From Thalassoglobus neptunius (lineage in GTDB: Bacteria > Planctomycetota > Planctomycetia > Planctomycetales > Planctomycetaceae): a DNA stretch of 64,000 nucleotides. Below the pieces are notes generated by a model. The model saw nothing but the letters and a program-made list of their open reading frames with translations, was not told where the DNA came from and searched no databases. Below, piece after piece: positions 49,718 to 57,971 of this stretch. Within the stretch, counting starts at the first letter, position 1. Each line of letters opens with the position of its first letter. The translations under genes were made by a program, and so were the position numbers. The DNA lies in assembly GCF_007859735.1 (NCBI RefSeq), contig NZ_SIHI01000001.1:1570251-1634250 (forward strand). Reading direction: 5' to 3'.

Positions 49718-50656
49718 TCAGTCGACGCGAATGGGACAGACGAATCCGTCTGGCTTCAGCGCGAGAACGGAACATCGAAGTTCTCTCAGAAGTCGTTCAG
49801 CGGTGTTGCCGATCAAAAATCCGGGGATTCCTCCGCGACCGACTGTTCCCATCACAAGCAGATCAGCCCCTTCTTCTTCCGCAACCTGATCGATAACAGT
49901 GTCAGCGGGGCCAGATCGAATCACGACACGTGTACCAGCTTCGAGAGTCCGATAGTCCGTTTGAGCGAGCCGTTCGTTGACAGCTTTCTCTGCTTCGGAA
50001 CGAACTTTTTCCTTGTACTTATCGATTTCTTCAACGCTGACTTCGGTCCGTTTCAACGCACCTTCGAACGGGAAATCGACAGAGTGAACAACGACAAGCC
50101 GAGCACTCATCAGTTGGCCGATCGCCACAGATGTCTCGAGAACTCTCTTGCCTGTCTCACCCAGATCATCTGCCGCAAGAATGATGAAGTCGTCGAACGG
50201 AGTCACATCCGGCCGCGTCACCCAGACCGGGCAAGGACACTTGCGTAACACCTTGAGGGCGGTGCTCCCGTAAAGCATGCTTTGCGCACTCGTCTTTTCG
50301 CGTGTTCCGATGATCAGCAGATCGATGTCTTCCCGGAGAACTTCCTTGATCAATTCCTGCCAGGCGCGTCCCACGCAATTCTTTGTTCGGCATTGGACGT
50401 TCTTGGAATCACACTGTTCCAGGTACGGTTTGAGCTGATCTCTCACGATCTGATGAGGGTCCAACTGACTTAGTTCTTCGAGAACGAGGTCGCTTGACTT
50501 GGTGTCTTCCGACAGCACAGACATCAACGTCAACTCGGAGCCGGTTTCTGCAGCGATGCGGATCGCCTTGGAAATGGCTTCTCGAGTCGGCAAGGGGAGT
50601 TCACCGGTTTGCTCGTTGAAATCGACACCGACAAGGATTTTTTTGATGCTGTGCAT
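49718..50656 (-). CDS. tandem universal stress protein
   Basis: A 312-residue protein with two UspA domains. The first starts at MHSIKKILVGVDF and ends with GTREKTSAQSMLYGSTALKVL. The second (from about residue 150) ends with GTVGRGGIPGFLIGNTAERLL, a full G-2x-G-9x-G-S/T ATP-binding motif, while the first copy is degenerate. It likely binds ATP and responds to stress. An upstream ATG at 50689 is also in frame; neither start has a good Shine-Dalgarno, and 50656 begins the fold. Confidence 0.88.
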   Translation of the reverse strand: MHSIKKILVGVDFNEQTGELPLPTREAISKAIRIAAETGSELTLMSVLSEDTKSSDLVLEELSQLDPHQIVRDQLKPYLEQCDSKNVQCRTKNCVGRAWQELIKEVLREDIDLLIIGTREKTSAQSMLYGSTALKVLRKCPCPVWVTRPDVTPFDDFIILAADDLGETGKRVLETSVAIGQLMSARLVVVHSVDFPFEGALKRTEVSVEEIDKYKEKVRSEAEKAVNERLAQTDYRTLEAGTRVVIRSGPADTVIDQVAEEEGADLLVMGTVGRGGIPGFLIGNTAERLLRELRCSVLALKPDGFVCPIRVD

Positions 50657-50816
50657 GCCGTGATCTTTATCTTTCGACTCGAAAGTCATTGACGCGATGA
50701 GTCATTAATCCGTGGAAAGGGACGAGCCGACGATACCCGCTCCTAATCAATCACGAGTCGATTTCGACGCGCGAGTTTGTCATCACCAGATTCGCAGACG
50801 ATTTAGAATTTCATGG

Positions 50817-51647
50817 TCACGATGTTTCCGTTCTTAATCCTACCTGCTGCATCAATCGATCTGTGGACTCGTAAGCATCTCGAACCCACTCTTCAATCTT
50901 ATCTGGCTGCGGCGAATACTCCAGTTCGATTGAGACCGCTCCATCGATTTCGAGGTCACGAATCTCTTCGAGGTAGGGGATGAAATCGACAACACCATGT
51001 CCGGGCGGCAAGTCGCCATGTTTCTTGCCGTCACAATCTGAAATATGGACGTGAATTGCCTTACCTTTGAGTTTTCTCAACTTCGAAGGTTCCTCACCAG
51101 CCAGGTGCATGTGGGAAATATCGATATTGGCGCCGACAGCAGAGTGATCCACTTCATCGACGAAGGAAGCCATTCTGTCGACGCTGTTCAGTAGTGAGAG
51201 CGGAAACGGTTCCAACTCCAGAGCGATGCGAACTCCAAGCTGGTCAGCGGTATGTGCCAGTTCCATACAGCTTTCGACCGCCAACTGCCACTGCTCCTCA
51301 GGAGGAATGACTTCCTGATTCCAGATGTATTCCCCGAGCACCAGAAGCAGGTTGTCTGCTTCATATTCGCTGACAAGTTCGAGAAAACTCTTACAGCGAT
51401 CGATATGAAACTGCTGAACGCTGGGATTGAAATCGATCAGACCGGTCGCGACGCAGCAAATCGAGCGAATCGGCAAATCTGCCTGATCGCATTCAGACTT
51501 GATAAGTTGCCGCTCTTTCTGGTCGATCTCGAGCGGATCGGTAAAGATGTCGATGCAATCGAAACCGATCTCCTTCGTTTTGCGGATTCCCCATCCGGTT
51601 TCGAGGCCGGTTTGCGCCCATGCGGAGTTGATCAGTCCTAGTTGCAT
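50817..51647 (-). CDS. sugar phosphate isomerase/epimerase-like TIM barrel
   Basis: A 276-residue xylose-isomerase-like (AP endonuclease 2 superfamily) protein. Metal-binding residues of the family are visible: Glu in ALELEPFPL, Asp/His in NIDISHMHLAGE, His in HVHISDCDGKKHG and Glu in VSIELEYSP. These proteins isomerise or epimerise sugars or inositols; the substrate is not given by sequence. It is divergent from fba and close to the sugar ABC operon. An ATG 12 codons upstream (51683) is possible; MQLGLINSAWAQTG matches family starts better. Confidence 0.85.
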   Translation of the reverse strand: MQLGLINSAWAQTGLETGWGIRKTKEIGFDCIDIFTDPLEIDQKERQLIKSECDQADLPIRSICCVATGLIDFNPSVQQFHIDRCKSFLELVSEYEADNLLLVLGEYIWNQEVIPPEEQWQLAVESCMELAHTADQLGVRIALELEPFPLSLLNSVDRMASFVDEVDHSAVGANIDISHMHLAGEEPSKLRKLKGKAIHVHISDCDGKKHGDLPPGHGVVDFIPYLEEIRDLEIDGAVSIELEYSPQPDKIEEWVRDAYESTDRLMQQVGLRTETS

Positions 51648-51940
51648 CGGATTTCGCTTGATTGAGAAGATTGATGCGGTCAAATCCTTGGAGACATTCG
51701 CCGTGGGTCACTAACATAGCGGTTTCGGCGACCAAGACGAACCGTATCCGCAGTTTCAGGTTCAGAATCGACCGCTTCGAATTGCAAAGGCCCTTCAGGC
51801 GATCAATTCGACCCGGACGAAATCATATCTCCCTGTGACACTTTCGATCGGAATCTTGATCATTGAGACCATTTCCACTGCGAGTTTCACGTCGTTTGTG
51901 ACAGAACCGCAACTCATTTCAACCTTTCGGAGCCAAACCA

Positions 51941-52981
51941 ATGCCTGTCGCAACACCTCAACAATATGCCGCGATGCTCGATGCCGCCCAGGAGGGTGAT
52001 TACGCCTATCCTGCCGTCAACATCACTTCGCTCGTCACCCTCAATGCTGCCCTCAAAGGCTTTGCGGATTCAAAGTCTGATGGAATCATTCAAATGTCGA
52101 CCGGCGGCGGGAAGTTCGCTTCCGGCTTGAATGTGGGCGATAACGTGTTGGGTTCGATCGTTCTGGCGGAAGCATGCCACCGACTCGCAGAACGTTATGA
52201 TGTGCTCGTTGCTCTGCACACCGACCACTGTCCCCCGGATTCTGTCGACGCTTTCCTGAAACCATTGATCCAGGCGACCGCAGAACGTCGAGCTGCTGGA
52301 AACGGAAACCTGTTCCAGTCGCACATGCTCGATGCATCCAACTTGCCACTCGAAGAAAACATGGCGCTCTCAAAAGAGCTGCTCAAGCTTTGTGCCGAAA
52401 ACGAGATCATTCTCGAAGTCGAAGCAGGTGTTGTTGGCGGTGAAGAAGATGGTGCTGCCGGTGCGAGCATGGAAAGTGTTCCCGACGATAAGCTTTACAC
52501 CACACCAGAAGACATGGTGAAAGTTCACGAGGAACTCAGTTCCATCGGCCGATTCCTGTTCGCAGCGACCTTCGGAAACGTTCACGGTCACTACAAGCCC
52601 GGTTCCGTTCAATTGCGTCCAGACATCCTGAAAAGTGGACAGGAAGCTGTGATGTCAAAATACGGAAAAGACGCAGAATTTGATCTCGTCTTCCACGGCG
52701 GATCGGGAACTCCTCGTCACGAACTCGAAGAGACTCTCGCATACGGCGTCGTCAAAATGAACATCGACACCGACACGCAATACGCGTTCACTCGTCCAGT
52801 CGTCGATCACATGTTCTCCAACTACGGTGGAGTTCTCAAAATCGACGGAGAAGTTGGAAACAAGAAAGTCTACGACCCACGCTCTTACCTGAAGAAGGCT
52901 GAAGAAGGTGTGGCGAACAGACTGATGCAGGCATGCGAAGATCTGCACTCGGTCGGAAAAACCATCTGCGGAAAAGTCTAG
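51941..52981 (+). CDS. fba: class II fructose-bisphosphate aldolase
   Basis: A 346-residue zinc aldolase that splits fructose-1,6-bisphosphate to DHAP and GAP. YPAVNITSL, VALHTDHCPPD (catalytic Asp, zinc His), EVEAGVVGGEEDG, ATFGNVHGHYKPG (zinc His), VFHGGSGTP (zinc His/phosphate) and KMNIDTDTQYAF are all present. The class IIA-like insertion near DKLYTTPEDM is seen. Complete. A strong terminator follows after about 220 bases. Confidence 0.95.
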   Translation: MPVATPQQYAAMLDAAQEGDYAYPAVNITSLVTLNAALKGFADSKSDGIIQMSTGGGKFASGLNVGDNVLGSIVLAEACHRLAERYDVLVALHTDHCPPDSVDAFLKPLIQATAERRAAGNGNLFQSHMLDASNLPLEENMALSKELLKLCAENEIILEVEAGVVGGEEDGAAGASMESVPDDKLYTTPEDMVKVHEELSSIGRFLFAATFGNVHGHYKPGSVQLRPDILKSGQEAVMSKYGKDAEFDLVFHGGSGTPRHELEETLAYGVVKMNIDTDTQYAFTRPVVDHMFSNYGGVLKIDGEVGNKKVYDPRSYLKKAEEGVANRLMQACEDLHSVGKTICGKV

Positions 52982-53202
52982 AGAATCGCAATTACTGAAT
53001 TCCCGCAATTTGCACGGTCAGGCAATTTGTTTTCGTGATCATCCGGTTGCATCGTCACTTGAGCGAAGATCCGGGAACCAACTCGTGAGAACGTTTTTCG
53101 CCTGCAAGCTTTTCGGCGGCAAGTTCTTCACCGGCAAATTGTGAGAACCTGTTGGGGAAGCTCCGCAACTCCAACATTTGACGCGATTCCTGAAAAAAAC
53201 GG

Positions 53203-53235
53203 CCCCTGTCGGACGCAAAATCGGCAGGGGTTTTT
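53203..53235 (+). terminator. rho-independent terminator after fba
   Basis: CCCCTGTCGG pairs with CGGCAGGGG (including a T/G wobble), with loop ACGCAAAA, followed by TTTTT (53231-53235). An A-run on the left makes it workable on the minus strand too. It separates fba from the sugar transporter operon. Confidence 0.85.
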
Positions 53236-53333
53236 CATGCGCGTCACTTGATGATCAAAGTTGGTGGATGCATCGAGGATTTTCATCTAATCTTGTCGCT
53301 GTGTTCATCCGAGCGTTTCTGGAGCAGGTTTTC

Positions 53334-54338
53334 ATGAATCTCCGTTGGTCATTGGTTCTCATCCTCTGCTGTGTGTGCCTTACAATTGGTTGTCGGGGAG
53401 AAAAAGCTTCTCCGCCCGAGACCGAAGTCGAAAGTGAAGGCACAACGGGAGTTCCTGCCGAATCTCGAGGAACGATTGCATTCAGTGCACTGACGCTGAA
53501 GAACCCGTTCTTCAAGGTCATCGCCGACAGCATGACAGAAGCGGGCAAGTCGCACGGATTTATCGTTCTCGTCAATGATGCGGAACGGGATGTCAACACG
53601 CAGTCCAAGCACATTGACAACTACATCGCCCAAGGTGTCACCGCAATTGTCATCAATCCTGCGGATCGCGTTGCGATTGGTCCAGCCATCAAAAAAGCCA
53701 ACGAAGCTGGCATTCCCGTCTTCACCTGTGATTTGCAGTGCGTCGCGGAAGATGTCGACATCACCTCTCATATCGGCACAGATAACTATCAAGGAGGACG
53801 CCTTGCCGGACAAGCGATGATCGAAGCACTCGGTGAATACGGCGGAGAAGTCCTTGTCCTGCATTTCAAGCAAGCGAACTCCTGTGTCGAACGAGTCCGA
53901 GGATTTGTGGACGAAATCAACGAATACAATACGGATCGCACGGACGGAAAAATTGAGATCGTCGCGGAACTCGAAGGAGGCGGGCTGCGAGACGAAGGGT
54001 TTGCTGCGACTCTGGACGCGCTTCAACAACATCCGAATCTCGCGGGAATTTTCGCAATCAACGATCCCTCCGCACTCGGAGCATGCACCGCACTCGAACA
54101 ATCCGACCGGGCTGACCAAGTGAAAGTGATTGGGTTCGACGGACAGAAAGAAGGGAAGCAGGCGATCAAAGATGGCCGAATCTATGCCGATCCGATCCAG
54201 TTCCCGGAAAAAATGGGAGAGGTGACCGTTCAGAATGTCATCAAGTACTTCGACGGAGAAACGCTTGAAAGCGTCCAATTGATTCCGACCGAGTTATATC
54301 GGAAACAGGATGCCGACTCTGACCCGGATTTGCAGTGA
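53334..54338 (+). CDS. sugar ABC transporter substrate-binding lipoprotein (RbsB-like)
   Basis: A 334-residue periplasmic-binding protein of the ribose/galactose type. The lipoprotein signal MNLRWSLVLILCCVCLTIGC ends in a lipobox with Cys20. The two-lobed fold is marked by TIAFSALTLKNPFFKVIADSM, FIVLVNDAERDVNTQSKHIDN, GVTAIVINPADR and GIFAINDPSALGA. Start chosen at 53334 because GGAGCAGG lies before it and it begins the signal; the longer frame runs back through a terminator. The sugar is unknown; family members bind pentoses, hexoses or autoinducer-2. Confidence 0.92.
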   Translation: MNLRWSLVLILCCVCLTIGCRGEKASPPETEVESEGTTGVPAESRGTIAFSALTLKNPFFKVIADSMTEAGKSHGFIVLVNDAERDVNTQSKHIDNYIAQGVTAIVINPADRVAIGPAIKKANEAGIPVFTCDLQCVAEDVDITSHIGTDNYQGGRLAGQAMIEALGEYGGEVLVLHFKQANSCVERVRGFVDEINEYNTDRTDGKIEIVAELEGGGLRDEGFAATLDALQQHPNLAGIFAINDPSALGACTALEQSDRADQVKVIGFDGQKEGKQAIKDGRIYADPIQFPEKMGEVTVQNVIKYFDGETLESVQLIPTELYRKQDADSDPDLQ

Positions 54339-54389
54339 TCGACCGATGTCCGCGAATAACTCTTCGCGGGCTGAACCCAAATTGATTGA

Positions 54390-54477
54390 ACCAATTCGCA
54401 CGGAGAATGGAAGCTCGACAAAAAATCGTCGAACGAAACCGATTCAGGCGAATTCCGGGAAACCATGAAAGTGGTCG
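54390..54477 (+). repeat. dispersed hairpin element, copy 4 (over the ABC ATPase start)
   Basis: AATTCGC (54393-54399) pairs perfectly with GCGAATT (54448-54454). The loop contains a TCGAC/GTCGA hairpin and GAAT/ATTC. The closing hairpin is ACCAT-GAAA-GTGGT (54462-54475), a GNRA-type loop. It has the same order of parts as copy 6, with different stem bases. The apparent ATG of the ATPase gene (54465) lies inside the closing hairpin. Confidence 0.7.
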
Positions 54478-56000
54478 ATTCCACCAGTGAATTCATGACC
54501 GATCACGCAAACAAACTCGCTTCGCCGTTGCTGAGAATGGAAGGGATTGGAAAATCCTTCGCTTCGGTCAGTGTCCTGGAAGATGTGAATCTCAGCCTTG
54601 CACAAGGAGAGATCCTTGCACTGCTGGGAGAGAACGGGGCTGGCAAAAGCACGTTGATGAAAATCTTGTGCGGAATCCACCCTCCCACTTCCGGAGCGAT
54701 CTTCATTGATGGAGACCGTTTGCAATCCGGAAAACCGGCCGCAGCTGCGCAGGCAGGCATCCGAGTCATCCATCAAGAGTTCAATCTCATCCCGTCGCTG
54801 ACTGTCCCCGAAAACCTCTTTCTCGGCCAAGAGTCATCACTCTTAGGGGGCATCAATCAACGCCAGGAAACCGCTCGCGCTCGAGAAGTTTTCGAGCAAC
54901 TCGGAGCGAAAATCCCGTTCGAGACGCCGTGCAAAAACCTGACAGTTGCAGAACAGCAACTCGTAGAAATCGGAAAAGCACTTTTGGTGCAGTCGCGTCT
55001 GATCGTCATGGATGAACCGACCGCTGCCCTTTCTCCTCAAGAAGTCGAGGGCCTTTTTCGAGTCATCCGCGAATTGAAAAGTCAGGGAATCGCGATCATA
55101 TACATCAGCCATCGGCTGAACGAGATCTTCGAAATCTGCGATCGAATCATGATTCTCCGCGATGGCAAACACGTCGCAACTGGCCCAACCGCTCAGTGGT
55201 CTCGTGAGAGACTGATCGAACAAATGGTCGGAAGAACCCTTGATCAGGAGTTCCCCAAACGAACTTCAAACATTGGCGAAGTCGCCCTTTCAGCGACTGG
55301 ACTCACGCGACGCCCGAAAGTGAAAGATGTCTCACTCTCCGTCCGAAAGGGTGAGATCGTCGCACTTACCGGGCTCATCGGATCGGGACGAACCGAAGTG
55401 GCGCGATTGCTGTTCGGTGCAGATTCCCTCGATGCTGGAACAATCTCACTCCATGGAAAACCGATCACGATCCGCAATCCGCGACAAGCAATCGCCTCCG
55501 GAATTTGTCTGTTGACGGAAGACCGAAAGTCGCAGGGCCTCGTCGTCAATCAATCCGTGTTGCACAATTTTTCGTTGCCGAACCTCGGGCAAATGACTTC
55601 GTGGACCGCAATCCAGTCCGAGCGTGAAAAAGACGCATTCCACAAATATCGCGAGCAATTGAACATTCGACTTGCTGACATTCACCAGCCAGCCCGAACA
55701 CTTTCTGGCGGAAATCAACAGAAGGTAGTTTTGGCGAAATGGCTTCAGCGTCAGAGCGAGGTTGTGATTTTCGACGAACCAACGCGAGGAATCGACGTCG
55801 GTGCCAAGTACGAAATCTATCAGCTGATGAATCAACTTGTTGCAGAAGGCAAGGCCATCCTCATGATCAGCAGTGAACTTCCCGAAGTCCTCGGAATGGC
55901 TGACAGAATTCTCGTCATGCACGAAGGACGTCTCACCGGCGAAATCACGGATGTCGAAAACGCAACACAGGTCCAGATTATGGATCTCGCGATTCGATAG
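54465..56000 (+). CDS. sugar ABC transporter ATP-binding protein (RbsA-like)
   Basis: A 511-residue tandem ABC ATPase. First half: Walker A LLGENGAGKSTLMK, signature region LTVAEQQLVEIGKAL, Walker B LIVMDEPTAAL. Second half: a degenerate Walker A TGLIGSGRTEVAR, then LSGGNQQKVVLAKWL and VVIFDEPTRGIDV. This pattern is standard for RbsA/MglA. The ATG at 54465 has GGGA just upstream but is part of a repeat element; a second ATG at 54495 (MTDHANKLASPLL) gives a family-like N-terminus and may be the real start. Acts with the flanking genes. Confidence 0.93.
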   Translation: MKVVDSTSEFMTDHANKLASPLLRMEGIGKSFASVSVLEDVNLSLAQGEILALLGENGAGKSTLMKILCGIHPPTSGAIFIDGDRLQSGKPAAAAQAGIRVIHQEFNLIPSLTVPENLFLGQESSLLGGINQRQETARAREVFEQLGAKIPFETPCKNLTVAEQQLVEIGKALLVQSRLIVMDEPTAALSPQEVEGLFRVIRELKSQGIAIIYISHRLNEIFEICDRIMILRDGKHVATGPTAQWSRERLIEQMVGRTLDQEFPKRTSNIGEVALSATGLTRRPKVKDVSLSVRKGEIVALTGLIGSGRTEVARLLFGADSLDAGTISLHGKPITIRNPRQAIASGICLLTEDRKSQGLVVNQSVLHNFSLPNLGQMTSWTAIQSEREKDAFHKYREQLNIRLADIHQPARTLSGGNQQKVVLAKWLQRQSEVVIFDEPTRGIDVGAKYEIYQLMNQLVAEGKAILMISSELPEVLGMADRILVMHEGRLTGEITDVENATQVQIMDLAIR

Positions 56001-56126
56001 ATCATATCGACCATGTTGTTGATTGATCGCTGCAAGTCAGTGGCAAAACTCGCGAGCCAGCCGTTCATGAAAACTTACCGACGTTGAACGGAGTTCGAAC
56101 GGAAACGCTTCTCAAGACTCAAGAAG

Positions 56127-57524
56127 ATGAAAGCTCTATCACAAATGCTGGATCGACTGCTCCGTTCGAATTTCGTGGCGAACTACGGCTCCGTTTTCGT
56201 GCTGATTCTGCTTTGTGCTTATTACAGCTACATGACATACGGGGAACAGCAACCCATTTCTGAAGCTGCCGGAATTGAAGTTGCCAACACAATTTCCGAA
56301 TCGATCAGTCCGGGCGAAAGCGTTCTCATCGTCATTCGAAACACCGTTGGAGATCGTCTCTTCGCAACCGCTCTTGAGAAACAACTGCAAAAGAACGAGG
56401 TCGAAGTCCTGGACACGATATCGGGTTCTCCGGCGGATCTTCGGAAAACGATGGAAGAAATTGGGGCTGCGGGAACAAGCTTGGGCGCGATCGCAACCCA
56501 TCACGCGGGCGCTCAATTCGGCCCCATCAGAAAAGACAACCTCGCCAAACATCAGGAGATCTATCCGTCACTCTCCGGCGTTGAGGTGTTTATCCCGAAC
56601 AGTTACTACTGGCCGACATTTCTGACTCGAGAAAATCTGTTAAACGTCGTTAATCAGAATGCGGACGTTGCGATTATCGCCATTGGAATGACGATGGTGA
56701 TCATTACCGCCGGAATTGATCTCTCGGTCGGAAGCATTCTTGCTGTCTCCGCTGTCGTCACTGCCATTGCCCTCCAAAGTCTGGGAGGAGCCGATGCGTC
56801 TGTCACGACAATGGCGTTCTGTGCCTTCCTCGGCGTTTTCGCATGCCTGCTCTGCGGACTGTTCAATGGAGTGATGGTCACGTTTTTCCGAGTGCCTGCT
56901 TTTATCGTCACATTGGCAGCGATGATGATTGCCCGAGGAGTCGCGCTGATTCTCGCTGTCAGATATCAAAGCTATCTCAGTGGCGGCACCACTGAAGGGA
57001 CTCCGGAAGCAATCAAGATCACCACTCAATCGTTCTCGGCGCTCGGCAACGGAGAGATTTTTTCGATCCCTATTCCGATCCTGTTGATGCTCGGGCTTTA
57101 TGGACTCGCCCATTACATTATGGGGCACACCGCATTCGGTCGGTATTTGTACGCTGTCGGCGGCAACGCAGAGGCAGCCAGACTTTCTGGAGTGCCGGTG
57201 ACTGCAGTTCTCATCGCTGTCTATGCCATCTGCGCGACAATGGCGGGTATCGGGGGTGTGGTCGACGCGTCCCGGTTCGAAGGAGGACGCCCGAACGCTG
57301 GCGAACTCTACGAACTTCAAGTGATCGCAGCGGTGGTCGTGGGCGGGACCAGTCTGGCAGGCGGAGAGGGACGGATCTTCGGAACGTTAACCGGTGCCAT
57401 GATTATCGCTGTCATTCAAAACGGCCTGAATATGGCCGGAGTCAAAAGCTACGAACAGAAAGTTGTCTTCGGACTCCTCATCCTCGGGGCGGTCGTGATC
57501 GATCAATTCAAGAAACGCCGATGA
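56127..57524 (+). CDS. sugar ABC transporter permease (RbsC-like) with extra periplasmic domain
   Basis: A 465-residue permease, longer than the usual 320-340. TM1 lies at about 14-38 (FVANYGSVFVLILLCAYYSY). Then comes an unusual ~125-residue soluble segment (about 40-165) with a Rossmann-like feel (ESVLIVIRNTVGDRLFATALEKQL, EVLDTISGSPADLRKTM). The standard permease resumes at FLTRENLLNVVNQNADVAIIAIGMTMVIITAGIDLSVGSI and continues with the EAA-like loop GGNAEAARLSGV and final helices. The inserted segment could contact the binding protein or sense sugar. Starts at ATG with AAGAAG upstream; third gene of the transporter operon. Confidence 0.9.
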   Translation: MKALSQMLDRLLRSNFVANYGSVFVLILLCAYYSYMTYGEQQPISEAAGIEVANTISESISPGESVLIVIRNTVGDRLFATALEKQLQKNEVEVLDTISGSPADLRKTMEEIGAAGTSLGAIATHHAGAQFGPIRKDNLAKHQEIYPSLSGVEVFIPNSYYWPTFLTRENLLNVVNQNADVAIIAIGMTMVIITAGIDLSVGSILAVSAVVTAIALQSLGGADASVTTMAFCAFLGVFACLLCGLFNGVMVTFFRVPAFIVTLAAMMIARGVALILAVRYQSYLSGGTTEGTPEAIKITTQSFSALGNGEIFSIPIPILLMLGLYGLAHYIMGHTAFGRYLYAVGGNAEAARLSGVPVTAVLIAVYAICATMAGIGGVVDASRFEGGRPNAGELYELQVIAAVVVGGTSLAGGEGRIFGTLTGAMIIAVIQNGLNMAGVKSYEQKVVFGLLILGAVVIDQFKKRR

Positions 57525-57780
57525 GTCGATCGAGGGCCATTCGGCCTCTGTGAGAATGAATACCAGTCAATGACGTTCGCTGATTCTCTCACGCAACTTG
57601 GGGAGGTCTTCCTCGCAGATCGACACAACCCGTCGCGTTAACATCAATCGTCCCAACATGTTCGAACGGCGACTGGGTCCATTTCACATCGGTCTCGACA
57701 TTCGTTAGGATTCGTGAAAACCGGAGTCAACGACTCTGAGCATGCGGAGGCAGGGCATTTTTCGAAATGGTCTGCACAAT
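57525..57780. other. intergenic region, rbsC-like to pfp
   Basis: The first 200 bases hold a GTGAGAAT/ATTCTCTCAC long-loop hairpin near 57550-57590 but no T-run. The remainder up to the pfp start is filled by two repeat elements. No gene is seen. Confidence 0.4.
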
Positions 57781-57856
57781 TTCGCACGAGCAAACTGGAC
57801 GAAAGACATCTTAACCAGTCCAGGCGAGTGCACAGGCAAGAGCAATGTGCTCTCGA
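57781..57856 (+). repeat. dispersed hairpin element, copy 5
   Basis: TTCGCACGAGCAAACTGGAC, then GTCCAGGCGAGTGCACAGG, then AGAGCA-ATG-TGCTCT (57839-57853). The inner stem CTGGAC/GTCCAG is perfect, the outer TTCGC/GCGAG pairs with one wobble. It shares CGCACGAGCAAAC and GCGAGTGCACAGG exactly with copy 3. Confidence 0.8.
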
Positions 57857-57867
57857 GCATCTTCATC

Positions 57868-57958
57868 TCTGGTTTTCAGCGATTCGCACGAGCAAACGCA
57901 GAATTCATCGAAAGTACCGAATTCAGGCGGGTGCGGAGAAACCATAAAAGTGGTCTAG
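57868..57958 (+). repeat. dispersed hairpin element, copy 6
   Basis: In tandem with copy 5. ATTCGC (57882-57887) pairs with GCGGGT (57927-57932) through two wobbles. The inner stem is GAATTC (57901-57906) with GAATTC (57919-57924). The closing hairpin is ACCAT-AAAA-GTGGT (57941-57954). It ends 14 bases before the pfp ATG, next to its Shine-Dalgarno. Confidence 0.75.
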
Positions 57959-57971
57959 ACGGAAAGAAAAC

